DNA of 5,153 bases from Actinomycetes bacterium (GCA_023462275.1 JAEWYD010000351.1:1-5153), one strand, 5' to 3'. Counted from the first letter of the stretch, positions 1-5,103 are shown. Notes: generated by a model not told the origin, from the sequence alone. Made by a program: numbers and translations.

Positions 1-2
1 AT

Positions 3-5
3 CAT
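3..5 (-). other. Possible start codon of the next minus-strand gene
   Basis: An ATG on the minus strand at 5-3 is preceded by AGGGG (about 7-11), a passable but close Shine-Dalgarno match. In M. tuberculosis an epimerase gene follows this pair, from memory. Only one codon lies in the window, so the product cannot be known and the call is weak. Confidence 0.2.
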
Positions 6-62
6 GTCCCCTGCGCCGGGCCGGGGGCGGGCCGGGTCGTGGGGACCGGGCCCGGGACACTG

Positions 63-86
63 GCGCCCACCCCTACGGGCGGGCGC
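63..86 (-). terminator. Hairpin terminator downstream of bS22 gene
   Basis: Arms 63-72 and 77-86 form a 10-bp stem with a 4-nt loop (73-76). The single non-Watson-Crick position (69/80) is a G·U wobble in minus-strand RNA but an A-C mismatch in plus-strand RNA. The structure therefore fits a transcript running out of the bS22 gene, whose stop lies 6 bp away. There is no T-tract, as is common in high-GC Actinobacteria. Termination is inferred. Confidence 0.55.
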
Positions 87-92
87 GCACCG

Positions 93-191
93 TCACTTCT
101 TGTTGCGGCGCTGGTGACGCGTCTTCCGCAGCAGCTTGCGGTGCTTCTTCTTGGCCATGCGCTTGCGGCGCTTCTTGATGACGGAGCCCAC
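93..191 (-). CDS. Small ribosomal subunit protein bS22-type (AURKAIP1/COX24 domain), 32 aa
   Basis: The product is a 32-residue, extremely basic peptide with 10 Lys and 8 Arg. It starts MGSVIKKRRKRMAKKKHRK, and the core KKKHRKLLRKTR is the signature I recognise from the actinobacterial AURKAIP1/COX24-domain peptides, seen as bS22 in mycobacterial 30S ribosomes. The presumed role is binding 16S rRNA in the small subunit. I chose GTG at 191-189 because the conserved MGSVIKKRRKRMAKKK start then aligns fully and a GAGGA motif (195-199) lies just upstream, although its spacing is short. An internal ATG (Met12) would remove the conserved N-terminus. The stop is TGA at 95-93, followed after 6 bp by a strong hairpin. 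It lies downstream of the HTH gene in the order Rv0500A-Rv0500B of M. tuberculosis, which supports the call. It may also have its own promoter (-10 near 286-291). The gene is easily missed by annotation because of its size. Confidence 0.9.
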   Translation of the reverse strand: MGSVIKKRRKRMAKKKHRKLLRKTRHQRRNKK

Positions 192-285
192 GTGTCCTCG
201 CTCGGTTTCGGGTCTGCACGCGGTTCCCCTGTCCCACCCCCGTCGGGGGCCGCAGGTCCCCCGCGCTCGGGAGAGTCCGGCCGCC

Positions 286-315
286 ACTCTACCGGGTCCG
301 TGCGACCGCTGCGCA
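286..315 (-). promoter_or_regulatory. Candidate own promoter of bS22 gene
   Basis: On the minus strand a -10-like TAGAGT (291-286) fits TAnnnT and matches TATAAT at 4 of 6 positions. The best -35 with an 18-bp spacer is TGCGCA (315-310), which is poor at 3 of 6. A start near 280 would give a leader of roughly 90 nt containing the hairpin CCCCC-GAC-GGGGG (249-237), so some leader-level control is possible. Only the -10 is persuasive. Confidence 0.3.
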
Positions 316-328
316 CACCCACATCGCA

Positions 329-402
329 CGCCGAGCGCTGCCGTCCCACGTCAGTCCTGCCGCTCGAGCGACAGCGCTCGGCAGGGACGGCAGCGCTCGG
401 CG
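329..402. repeat. 19-bp perfect inverted repeat with nested hairpins
   Basis: Arms 329-347 (CGCCGAGCGCTGCCGTCCC) and 384-402 are perfect reverse complements, separated by 36 bp. The loop holds further pairings: 358-362 with 379-383 (TGCCG/CGGCA), and a tight hairpin at 365-370/375-380 with the loop ACAG. The 11-mer CAGCGCTCGGC occurs at 372-382 and 391-401, and inverted at 330-340, giving three copies. The element begins 15 bp after the HTH stop codon and ends about 140 bp before the bS22 start, so both genes' transcripts could include it. It could be a terminator or attenuator, an RNA stability element, or a copy of a dispersed palindrome. No T-run follows on either strand. Confidence 0.8.
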
Positions 403-417
403 GGAGGGGGTGGGACG

Positions 418-651
418 TCAGGAGGAGAGGCGCGCGCTCCCCGCCTGGCCGGCGTCGTCGTCGCGGGCGACCTCCGCCGCGGCCAGGTAGGCGTCGAGGG
501 CGTCGGCCGGCACGCGGTAGGAGCGGCCGACGCGGACGGCGGGCAGGTCGCCGCGCTGGACCAGGCGGTACACGGTCATGCGCGACAGGCGCATCGTCTC
601 CGCCACCTCGGCGACGGTGAGGTACCGCACCCGCTGACCGCCCGTGCTCAT
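418..651 (-). CDS. Excisionase-family (MerR-like winged HTH) DNA-binding protein, 77 aa
   Basis: This small DNA-binding protein has one winged HTH of the excisionase/MerR-like type. The sequence YLTVAEVAETMRLSRMTVYR at about residues 10-29 gives the scaffold and recognition helices. The stretch LVQRGDLPAVRVGRSYRVP (30-48) forms the wing and is the family hallmark. ALDAYLAA (51-58) is the closing helix, and residues 59-77 are an acidic then Ser-rich tail. Despite the family name there is no integrase or phage gene nearby, so I read it as a housekeeping regulator of the Rv0500A type, related to but distinct from BldC. Its target is unknown. ATG at 651-649 is chosen because AGGAG lies at 667-663 and a plausible promoter sits at 707-735. 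bS22 follows on the same strand after 226 bp, a wide gap filled by an inverted repeat, so co-transcription is possible but not certain. Confidence 0.88.
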   Translation of the reverse strand: MSTGGQRVRYLTVAEVAETMRLSRMTVYRLVQRGDLPAVRVGRSYRVPADALDAYLAAAEVARDDDAGQAGSARLSS

Positions 652-706
652 GGGTGCCCGCTCTCCTGTCCAGGTGTACCGGCGCGCCGCCCGGCACGCA
701 GGGCTA

Positions 707-735
707 ACCGTAGGGCCTTGTGGGACGGGTGTGAA
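707..735 (-). promoter_or_regulatory. Candidate housekeeping-sigma promoter of the HTH gene
   Basis: On the minus strand, -35 TTCACA (735-730, 5 of 6 to TTGACA) and -10 TACGGT (712-707, TAnnnT type) are separated by exactly 17 bp. The leader to the ATG would be about 50 nt. The spacer contains GTGGGACG (720-727), the recurrent intergenic motif described elsewhere. Just upstream of the -35 lie two GGTGAC repeats and the dyad GTGA-n7-TCAC (749-763), possible activator or autoregulatory sites. Confidence 0.5.
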
Positions 736-773
736 AGAGGTGACCAGGGTGACTGCTGATCACTCGTAGGCGC

Positions 774-822
774 GGGCCGTGGAGATTTTGCGATGCATGT
801 CGTCGCAAAGTCTCCGCTGCCC
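774..822. repeat. Long imperfect inverted repeat of lower GC content
   Basis: The core arms GGAGATTTTGCGA (781-793) and TCGCAAAGTCTCC (803-815) pair at 12 of 13 positions around a 9-bp asymmetric spacer (794-802, TGCATGTCG). The arms extend to 774-793 and 803-822 with 17 of 20 complementary positions. Two of the three exceptions become U·G wobbles in plus-strand RNA. The AT-rich run is conspicuous in this GC-rich region. The element lies between the HDAC stop and the HTH start. Possible roles are an operator for a dimeric regulator, a REP-like dispersed palindrome, a terminator, or a recombinase-type site. The sequence does not decide between them. Confidence 0.75.
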
Positions 823-831
823 CGCCGGGGC

Positions 832-895
832 GCCGGGGCGGGTGCGGCAGTGGGCGCGGGGTGCGCCAGCCGGGGCGGGTGCGGCAGCGGGCGCG
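832..895. repeat. 27-bp direct repeat, two copies with 37-bp period
   Basis: Positions 832-858 and 869-895 both begin GCCGGGGCGGGTGCGGCAG and match at 26 of 27 bases, differing only at 851/888 (T/C). A 10-bp unrelated spacer separates them. They lie just downstream of the HDAC stop codon. A short hairpin GCCCC-GCC-GGGGC (819-831) is adjacent. This is a small tandem duplication or low-complexity GC repeat with no evident coding role. Confidence 0.7.
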
Positions 896-935
896 CGCCG
901 GGCAGTCGGCGCGGGCCGCCGTACGCGCAGCGCGG

Positions 936-2132
936 TCAGTCGTAGAGCGCGTCGAGCCCGTGCCAGTCGAAGACGGCGCGGCGGGTGGCCAGGATCATCT
1001 GGTCCACGGGGTCGGCGGGGTCGTAGCCCTCGCTCCAGGGCCGGGGCAGGTCGCCCACACCGCCGTCGCCCATGACGACCGGCGCGGGGAACCCGAGCTG
1101 CTCGGCCACGTACGCGCGCCAGCCCTCCGGGACCGGCGTCTCGACGTCGATCGGCTCGTGCGCGGCGACGGCGAGCAGGTGGCACCAGGCGCGCGGCACG
1201 ACCTGCGCGATGGCGTAGCCCCCGCCGCCGAGGGCGAGCCAGCGCCCGTCGGCCACCTCGTGCGCCAGCTCGTGCACGGCGATCGCCGCAGCCCGCTGCG
1301 CGTCCACGCTCACCGCCAGGTTCGCCAGCGGGTCGAGGCCGTGGGCGTCGCAGCCGTGCTGGCTGACGAGCACCTGCGGCCGGAACGCCCGCACCACCGG
1401 CAGGGTGACGGCCCCGACGGCGCGCAGCCAGCCGGCGTCACCCGTCCCGGCGGGCAGCGCGACGTTGGCGGCGAACCCCTGCCCGGCCGGCCCGCCGACG
1501 TCGTGCGCGTGGCCGGTGCCGGGGAAGAGCGTGTGCCCGCTCTCGTGGACGGAGACCGTGAGGACCCGCGGGTCGTCCCAGAACGCGTGCTCGACGCCGT
1601 CGCCGTGGTGCACGTCCAGGTCCACGTACGCGACCCGCTCCGCGCCGTCGGCGAGCAGTGCCCGGATCGCCGCCACGGCGTCGTTGTAGACGCAGAACCC
1701 GGACGCCCGGCCCGGCATCGCGTGGTGCATCCCGCCCGCGAGGTTGACCGCGTGCCGCGACTCGCCGTGCCAGACGTCGAGCGCCGACTCCACGCTGCCC
1801 GTCACCTGGCGCGCCGCGGCCTCGTGCATGCCGGGGAACACCGGGTCGTCCTCGGTGCCGAGCCCGCGGTCCGGGTCAGGCTCGCCCAGCTCGGAGGCGC
1901 GGTGCACGGCCGCCACGTACTCGGCGTCGTGCGCGGTGCGCAGGAGCGCGTCGTGCGCGGGGGCGGCCCCGACCACGTCGACGCCGGGCAGGTCGAGCAC
2001 GCCGAGCTCGCGCGCCAGCCGGAAGGTCAGGTCGAGGCGCAGCGGGGTCATCGGGTGCTGCGCGCCGAAGTCGTACTCGAGGAACGCCGGGCTCCACACG
2101 ACCCGGGTCCGCGCGCGGCGACGAGGTGCCAT
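936..2132 (-). CDS. acuC: AcuC-like histone-deacetylase-family hydrolase, 398 aa
   Basis: This is a Zn-dependent deacetylase of the histone deacetylase/arginase fold. Bacterial AcuC members remove acetyl groups from lysine of acetyl-CoA synthetase, and that substrate is inferred here. All catalytic elements are visible. The paired active-site histidines are in GGMHHA (His136, His137). The DLDVHHGD motif supplies Asp171 (relay), Asp173 and His175 (zinc) and Asp178 (relay). The third zinc ligand is Asp262 in QHGCDAH, and Tyr306 in LGGGGY is the transition-state tyrosine. The N-terminus VVWSPAFLEYDFGAQHPMTP, from Val11, is typical of the family, which supports ATG at 2132-2130. There is no signal peptide, so it is cytosolic. 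Full length and intact. The Shine-Dalgarno is weak (AGG two bases before ATG) and a -10-like hexamer sits 6 bp upstream, suggesting a leaderless mRNA. The gene is divergent from the K+ uptake operon, and no acuA or acuB is present in the window. Confidence 0.92.
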   Translation of the reverse strand: MAPRRRARTRVVWSPAFLEYDFGAQHPMTPLRLDLTFRLARELGVLDLPGVDVVGAAPAHDALLRTAHDAEYVAAVHRASELGEPDPDRGLGTEDDPVFPGMHEAAARQVTGSVESALDVWHGESRHAVNLAGGMHHAMPGRASGFCVYNDAVAAIRALLADGAERVAYVDLDVHHGDGVEHAFWDDPRVLTVSVHESGHTLFPGTGHAHDVGGPAGQGFAANVALPAGTGDAGWLRAVGAVTLPVVRAFRPQVLVSQHGCDAHGLDPLANLAVSVDAQRAAAIAVHELAHEVADGRWLALGGGGYAIAQVVPRAWCHLLAVAAHEPIDVETPVPEGWRAYVAEQLGFPAPVVMGDGGVGDLPRPWSEGYDPADPVDQMILATRRAVFDWHGLDALYD

Positions 2133-2138
2133 GACCTG

Positions 2139-2144
2139 ACGCTA
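2139..2144 (-). promoter_or_regulatory. Candidate -10 for a leaderless acuC transcript
   Basis: TAGCGT on the minus strand (2144-2139) fits TAnnnT. It ends 6 bp before the acuC ATG, so transcription would begin at or next to the start codon. The weak Shine-Dalgarno agrees with this. No good -35 is seen at 16-18 bp. Confidence 0.35.
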
Positions 2145-2180
2145 ACCGGGCGACCCCGCCGACCGCACCGGCGCGGGCCC

Positions 2181-2217
2181 GGCGTCCCACGTCCCGGCGG
2201 GGTGGGCGTCCCACGTC
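2181..2217. repeat. Two perfect 13-bp direct repeats in the divergent promoter region
   Basis: GGCGTCCCACGTC occurs at 2181-2193 and 2205-2217, 24 bp start to start, between the divergent acuC and ktrB starts. In addition CCCAC (2186-2190) can pair with GTGGG (2202-2206). Head-to-tail copies just upstream of the presumed ktrB promoter suggest a regulator site. The 11-bp part CGTCCCACGTC also occurs at 342-352. Confidence 0.7.
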
Positions 2218-2233
2218 GCCCGTGCGCCCGCTG

Positions 2234-2242
2234 TGCCAGAGT
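2234..2242 (+). promoter_or_regulatory. Weak candidate extended -10 for the ktrBA operon
   Basis: TG-C-CAGAGT (2234-2242) has the TGn extension and a 3 of 6 match to TATAAT. It would start RNA about 16 nt before ktrB, leaving room for the AGGAGG site. The -35 region (about 2214-2219) shows no match, so an activator or alternative sigma factor may be needed. Confidence 0.25.
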
Positions 2243-2264
2243 GGGAGCCCGACAGGAGGTGGTG

Positions 2265-3632
2265 ATGCAGGTCCCCCGGCCGGTCGCCGCACTCCGGGAG
2301 GCGGTCGACACCGCCGCGCGGCGTTCGCCCGCGCGCCTGACGCTCGTCGCCTTCGCCGGCATCGTCGGCGTCGTGACGGCGCTGCTCTCCACACCCGCGG
2401 CGACGTCCGACGGGCACCGCGCGCCGTTCGTGGACGCCCTCTTCACGGCGACCTCCGCCGTCTGCATCACGGGCCTGACCACCGTCGACACGGGGTCCTA
2501 CTGGTCCGGCTTCGGGCAGGCGGTGATCATCTCCGGCGTCTGGGTGGGCGGCCTCGGCGTCATGACGCTCGCGTCGCTGCTCGGCATGGCGGTCTCCCGC
2601 CGCATCGGCCTGACGCAGCGGCTGCTCGCCGCGCCCGAGGTCGGCAGCCGAGGCCTGGGCGAGGTCGGCTCGCTCATCCGCGTCGTCGTCCTGACGTCGC
2701 TGACCATCCAGTCGGCGATCGCGCTGCTGCTCGTGCCCCGGTTCCTGGTCGACGAGAGCGCGGGGCGCGCCGTCTGGCACGGCGTCTTCTACGCGGTCTC
2801 GGCGTTCAACAACGCCGGGTTCGTCCCGACGACGGAGGGCCTCGCGCCCTATGCGAGCGACTGGTGGGTGTGCGCGCCCCTCATGCTCGGCGTCTTCATC
2901 GGCGCGCTGGGCTTCCCCGTGATCCACGACCTCGCGCGCCGGGGCTGGCGTCCGCGCAGGCTCACGCTGCACAGCAAGCTGACCGTGGTCACGTCTCTTG
3001 CACTGCTGGTCGGCACGACGCTGCTGATCGGCAGCTTCGAGTGGTCCAACCCGGCGACGCTGGGCGGGCTCGGCGTCGGGGAGCGGCTCCTGCGCGCCCT
3101 GTTCATGGGCGTCATGCCGCGCTCGGGCGGTTTCGCGACGGTCGACGTCGCGCACATGCACGAGTCGAGCTGGCTGCTGACGGACGCGTCGATGTTCGTC
3201 GGCGGCGGCAGCGCCTCGACGGCGGGCGGCATCAAGGTGACGACGTTCGCCGTCCTGCTGCTCGCGATCGTGTCCGAGGCCCGCGGCGACCGGGACATGG
3301 AGGCCTTCGGCCGGCGGATCCCGCGCGAGAGCCTGCGGCTCGCCGTCGCGGTCGCCATCGTGGGTGCCGTGATGGTGATGGTGGCGACGACGGCGCTGCT
3401 CGAGATCACCGGCGAGCCGCTGGACCGGGTGTTGTTCGAGACCGTCTCGGCCTTCGCGACGGTGGGCCTGAGCACGGGCCTGACGCCGGAGCTACCCGAG
3501 TCCGGCAAGTACGTGCTGTCCGCGCTGATGTTCGCGGGCCGCACTGGGACGATCACCCTGGCGGCCGCGCTCGCGATGCGCGACCGGCGCCGGGTCATCC
3601 GCTACCCCGAGGAGAGGCCGATCATTGGCTGA
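2265..3632 (+). CDS. ktrB: KtrB/TrkH-family K+ channel-like translocating subunit, 455 aa
   Basis: This integral membrane subunit takes up K+. Four M1-P-M2 repeats are visible at roughly residues 24-110, 135-225, 235-340 and 358-440. Their pore loops carry the selectivity-filter glycines: Gly70 in VCITGL, Gly185 in FNNAGF, Gly289 in RSGGF and Gly401 in TVGLSTG. These fall at or within one residue of the filter glycines I recall for Vibrio KtrB. GGGSASTAGGIK (313-324) is the intramembrane gating loop of the third repeat. The C-terminal AGRTGTITL with Arg426 is typical of KtrB. The length fits KtrB better than the longer TrkH. ATG at 2265 is chosen because AGGAGG (2254-2259) sits 5 bp upstream. 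Two in-frame GTG codons just before it are too close to that site. The next gene, ktrA, overlaps by 8 nt, so the two are translationally coupled. Confidence 0.93.
   Translation: MQVPRPVAALREAVDTAARRSPARLTLVAFAGIVGVVTALLSTPAATSDGHRAPFVDALFTATSAVCITGLTTVDTGSYWSGFGQAVIISGVWVGGLGVMTLASLLGMAVSRRIGLTQRLLAAPEVGSRGLGEVGSLIRVVVLTSLTIQSAIALLLVPRFLVDESAGRAVWHGVFYAVSAFNNAGFVPTTEGLAPYASDWWVCAPLMLGVFIGALGFPVIHDLARRGWRPRRLTLHSKLTVVTSLALLVGTTLLIGSFEWSNPATLGGLGVGERLLRALFMGVMPRSGGFATVDVAHMHESSWLLTDASMFVGGGSASTAGGIKVTTFAVLLLAIVSEARGDRDMEAFGRRIPRESLRLAVAVAIVGAVMVMVATTALLEITGEPLDRVLFETVSAFATVGLSTGLTPELPESGKYVLSALMFAGRTGTITLAAALAMRDRRRVIRYPEERPIIG
3609..3617 (+). promoter_or_regulatory. Ribosome binding site for ktrA inside ktrB
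   Basis: GAGGAGAGG lies within the last ktrB codons, 7 bp before the TTG start at 3625. It decides the TTG start, since no ATG or GTG is nearby at suitable spacing. Confidence 0.7.
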
Positions 3633-4347
3633 CACCGAACCGCTCCGCAGCGGCCGCACCGAGCACCACCCCCGGCCCGGCCGCCCCGAGTCGCCCGCGA
3701 AGGGCGCCGGGACGCTCGTCATCGGCCTGGGCCGCTTCGGCTCGGCGATCGCGCTCACGCTCGAGCGGCTGGGGCACGACGTGCTCGCCGTCGAGCGCTC
3801 GTCCGCGCTCGTCCAGCACTTCACGGGCCGCTTCCCCCTCGTCGAGGCCGACGCCACGAACCCGGAGGCGCTCGTGCAGCTCGGCGCCGCGGACTTCCCC
3901 GTCGCGGTCGTCGGCGTGGGTACGTCGCTCGAGGCGAGCGTGCTGGTGGCCGGCAACCTCGTCGACCTGGAGGTCCCGCAGATCTGGGCCAAGGCGATCT
4001 CCGCCGAGCACGCGCGCATCCTGCGGCGCATCGGCGTCCACCACGTCGTGCTGCCGGAGGCCGACGCCGGCAACCGCGTCGCGCATCTGGTCAGCGGGAA
4101 GCTGCTCGACTACATCGAGCTCGAGGACGACTTCACGATCGTCAAGATGCGTCCGCCGCGCGAGGTGCAGGGCTTCACGATCGCCCAGTCGCAGATCCGC
4201 AAGCGCTACGGCGTGACGATCCTGGGCGTGAAGTCGCCGGGCGAGGACTTCGTCTACGCGACGGAGGCCACCCGGATCGCCGCGGACGACACGATCATCG
4301 TCTCCGGCAACGCCGCGCTGCTGGAGCGCTTCGCCGCGCGTCCCTGA
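3625..4347 (+). CDS. ktrA: KtrA-type RCK regulatory subunit of K+ uptake, 240 aa
   Basis: This cytosolic gating subunit binds nucleotide (ATP/ADP or NAD in the family) and controls KtrB. The RCK_N Rossmann domain begins at about residue 29 with VIGLGRFGSA; Gly34, Gly36 and Gly39 form GxGxxG. Glu57 ends strand 2 (LAVE), where it would contact the ribose. EADATN (74-79) and WAKA (121-124) are typical family motifs. An RCK_C domain covers about 155-238 (DYIELEDDF to IIVSGNAALL). A single RCK unit makes it KtrA-like rather than the doubled TrkA of enterobacteria, and KtrA proteins assemble as octameric rings. The first ~28 residues form a Pro/Arg/His-rich extension not seen in compact KtrA. The start is TTG, overlapping the end of ktrB. 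The gene converges with the downstream gene, only 6 bp separating the stop codons. Confidence 0.93.
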   Translation: MADTEPLRSGRTEHHPRPGRPESPAKGAGTLVIGLGRFGSAIALTLERLGHDVLAVERSSALVQHFTGRFPLVEADATNPEALVQLGAADFPVAVVGVGTSLEASVLVAGNLVDLEVPQIWAKAISAEHARILRRIGVHHVVLPEADAGNRVAHLVSGKLLDYIELEDDFTIVKMRPPREVQGFTIAQSQIRKRYGVTILGVKSPGEDFVYATEATRIAADDTIIVSGNAALLERFAARP

Positions 4348-4366
4348 GGGCCGTCAGATCGCGGCG
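4332..4366. terminator. Possible bidirectional terminator between convergent genes
   Basis: CGCCGCG (4332-4338) pairs with CGCGGCG (4360-4366) across both stop codons, and CTGA (4344-4347) can pair with TCAG (4354-4357) inside. It overlaps both coding ends and there is no T-run. Such a short GC stem could arise by chance in this sequence. Confidence 0.3.
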
Positions 4367-4746
4367 GCGTCGGACCGCGAGGGCATCCACACCGGCGACC
4401 CGGTCGGCGCCGGGGTCGACGGCGCGTACGCGGGCTCGTCGGCGGCGTGCACGCGGGTGCGCTCGCGGCGGCGCTGCGGCAGGGGCTCGTCGAGGGGCGC
4501 GCTCAGCCCCTCGATCCGCACGGGACGCATGGCGATCGGCAGCTCGACCGACGGGCCGACCAGGTCGTGCACCGCGCCGACGAGGTTCTCGAGCGCCCGC
4601 ACCCGCTTCATGAGCGTCGTCACGCGCGCCTGCGCCGCGAGGATCTCGCTCTGCAGCTCGTCGATCTCGGCCAGCGCCTCGGCGGCCGAGCGCCGGTACA
4701 TCTCCACGCGGTCGGCGGGCATCGGGCGGCGCTGCGGAGTGTCCAC
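4354..4746 (-). CDS. Uncharacterised coiled-coil protein, 130 aa
   Basis: I do not recognise this family. Residues about 16-62 (MYRRSAAEALAEIDELQSEI onward to LVGAVHDLV) form a long amphipathic helix with spaced Leu/Ile/Val, a likely coiled coil and oligomerisation segment. A short segment VELPIAMRPVRIEGL (67-81) follows, then a low-complexity Arg/Pro/Ala/Ser tail to 130, probably disordered. There is no signal peptide, membrane segment or cysteine, so it should be cytosolic. GTG at 4746-4744 is supported by a strong AAGGAG (4759-4754) 7 bp upstream. An in-frame ATG at Met9 is a poorer choice. Third-position GC fits real coding. It converges with ktrA, so a link with K+ uptake is not implied by operon structure. 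It could be a cell-division, polar or structural accessory protein, but nothing visible decides that. Confidence 0.78.
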   Translation of the reverse strand: MDTPQRRPMPADRVEMYRRSAAEALAEIDELQSEILAAQARVTTLMKRVRALENLVGAVHDLVGPSVELPIAMRPVRIEGLSAPLDEPLPQRRRERTRVHAADEPAYAPSTPAPTGSPVWMPSRSDAAAI

Positions 4747-4760
4747 GGGTGTGCTCCTTC

Positions 4761-4790
4761 AGGTGCTGAGGCGCTCGAGGTGCTGGGGCG
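4761..4790. repeat. 13-bp direct repeat in the leader of the coiled-coil gene
   Basis: AGGTGCTGAGGCG (4761-4773) and AGGTGCTGGGGCG (4778-4790) match at 12 of 13 bases with a 17-bp period, just upstream of the Shine-Dalgarno. The role is unknown. Confidence 0.55.
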
Positions 4791-4860
4791 ATCCGGGGTG
4801 GCGCTCCCGGGAGCGACGATCATGCCCGTCGACGATGTCGCGAAGATGTCGCGCGCGCCC

Positions 4861-4890
4861 ATGATGATCAAGAGCTGGGCCGAATGACAA
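4861..4890 (-). promoter_or_regulatory. Candidate promoter of the coiled-coil gene
   Basis: On the minus strand, TTGTCA (4890-4885, 5 of 6 to TTGACA) and CATCAT (4866-4861, 4 of 6 to TATAAT) are 18 bp apart. A start near 4854 would give a leader of about 105 nt containing the palindrome 4802-4815 and the 13-bp repeats at 4761-4790. Confidence 0.35.
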
Positions 4891-5103
4891 GGCGCAGACC
4901 GGGGAAGTCCCCGATTTGCTGAAACGGCGGCTCGCCCGGCTCGTGTCCCAGGGCACCGGACGGACCCGGATGCCCCGTGGCTCCCGGCTGACAATGAACA
5001 CGGCTCAAACCGCTTTCCACGGAAAGCACTCCTGACCGCCTGTGTCCCTTTCCTGCGGCGCGGCGACCCGTAGTGCCTGCCGACGGGCGGGCGACCGACC
5101 GCC

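Noticed and set aside
418..822. Excisionase-like protein next to an inverted repeat, suggesting a phage or integrative element
   Set aside because: No integrase, relaxase, tRNA target or paired att repeats are present. The HTH-bS22 pair is a conserved chromosomal locus in Actinobacteria.
861..2264. Long plus-strand open frame antisense to acuC, continuous with ktrB
   Set aside because: It is the complement of an intact deacetylase with all catalytic residues. Its translation is Arg/Val/Gly-rich and without domains, as expected from GC-rich antisense. The AGGAGG-ATG at 2265 marks the real ktrB start.
2222..4216. Long plus-strand frame overlapping ktrB and ktrA
   Set aside because: Translation is Arg/Ala/Pro/Ser-biased low complexity with no domain, while the ktrB and ktrA frames show full motif sets.
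4822..4887. 21-codon plus-strand ORF (MPVDDVAKMSRAPMMIKSWAE is 21 residues; it begins MPVDDVAK) with GGGAG 8 bp upstream
   Set aside because: The GGGAG is part of a perfect palindrome, no promoter is seen, and the ORF overlaps the candidate promoter of the minus-strand gene. Too short to support without conservation.
4759..5001. 80-aa minus-strand frame ending just before the coiled-coil gene
   Set aside because: It uses many codons rare in this genome (CTT, GAT, CAT, CGA, AAA, TCA), has no convincing ribosome binding site and matches no known family.
4860..5027. Flagellar-sigma-type promoter (CTCA-n15-17-GCCGAA)
   Set aside because: GCCGAA (4879-4884) and CTCA (5004-5007) both occur, but neither has its partner at the right distance.
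4747..5100. Possible riboswitch (c-di-AMP or c-di-GMP type)
   Set aside because: I looked for the conserved boxes of the ydaO and GEMM classes and could not find them; only simple palindromes are present.
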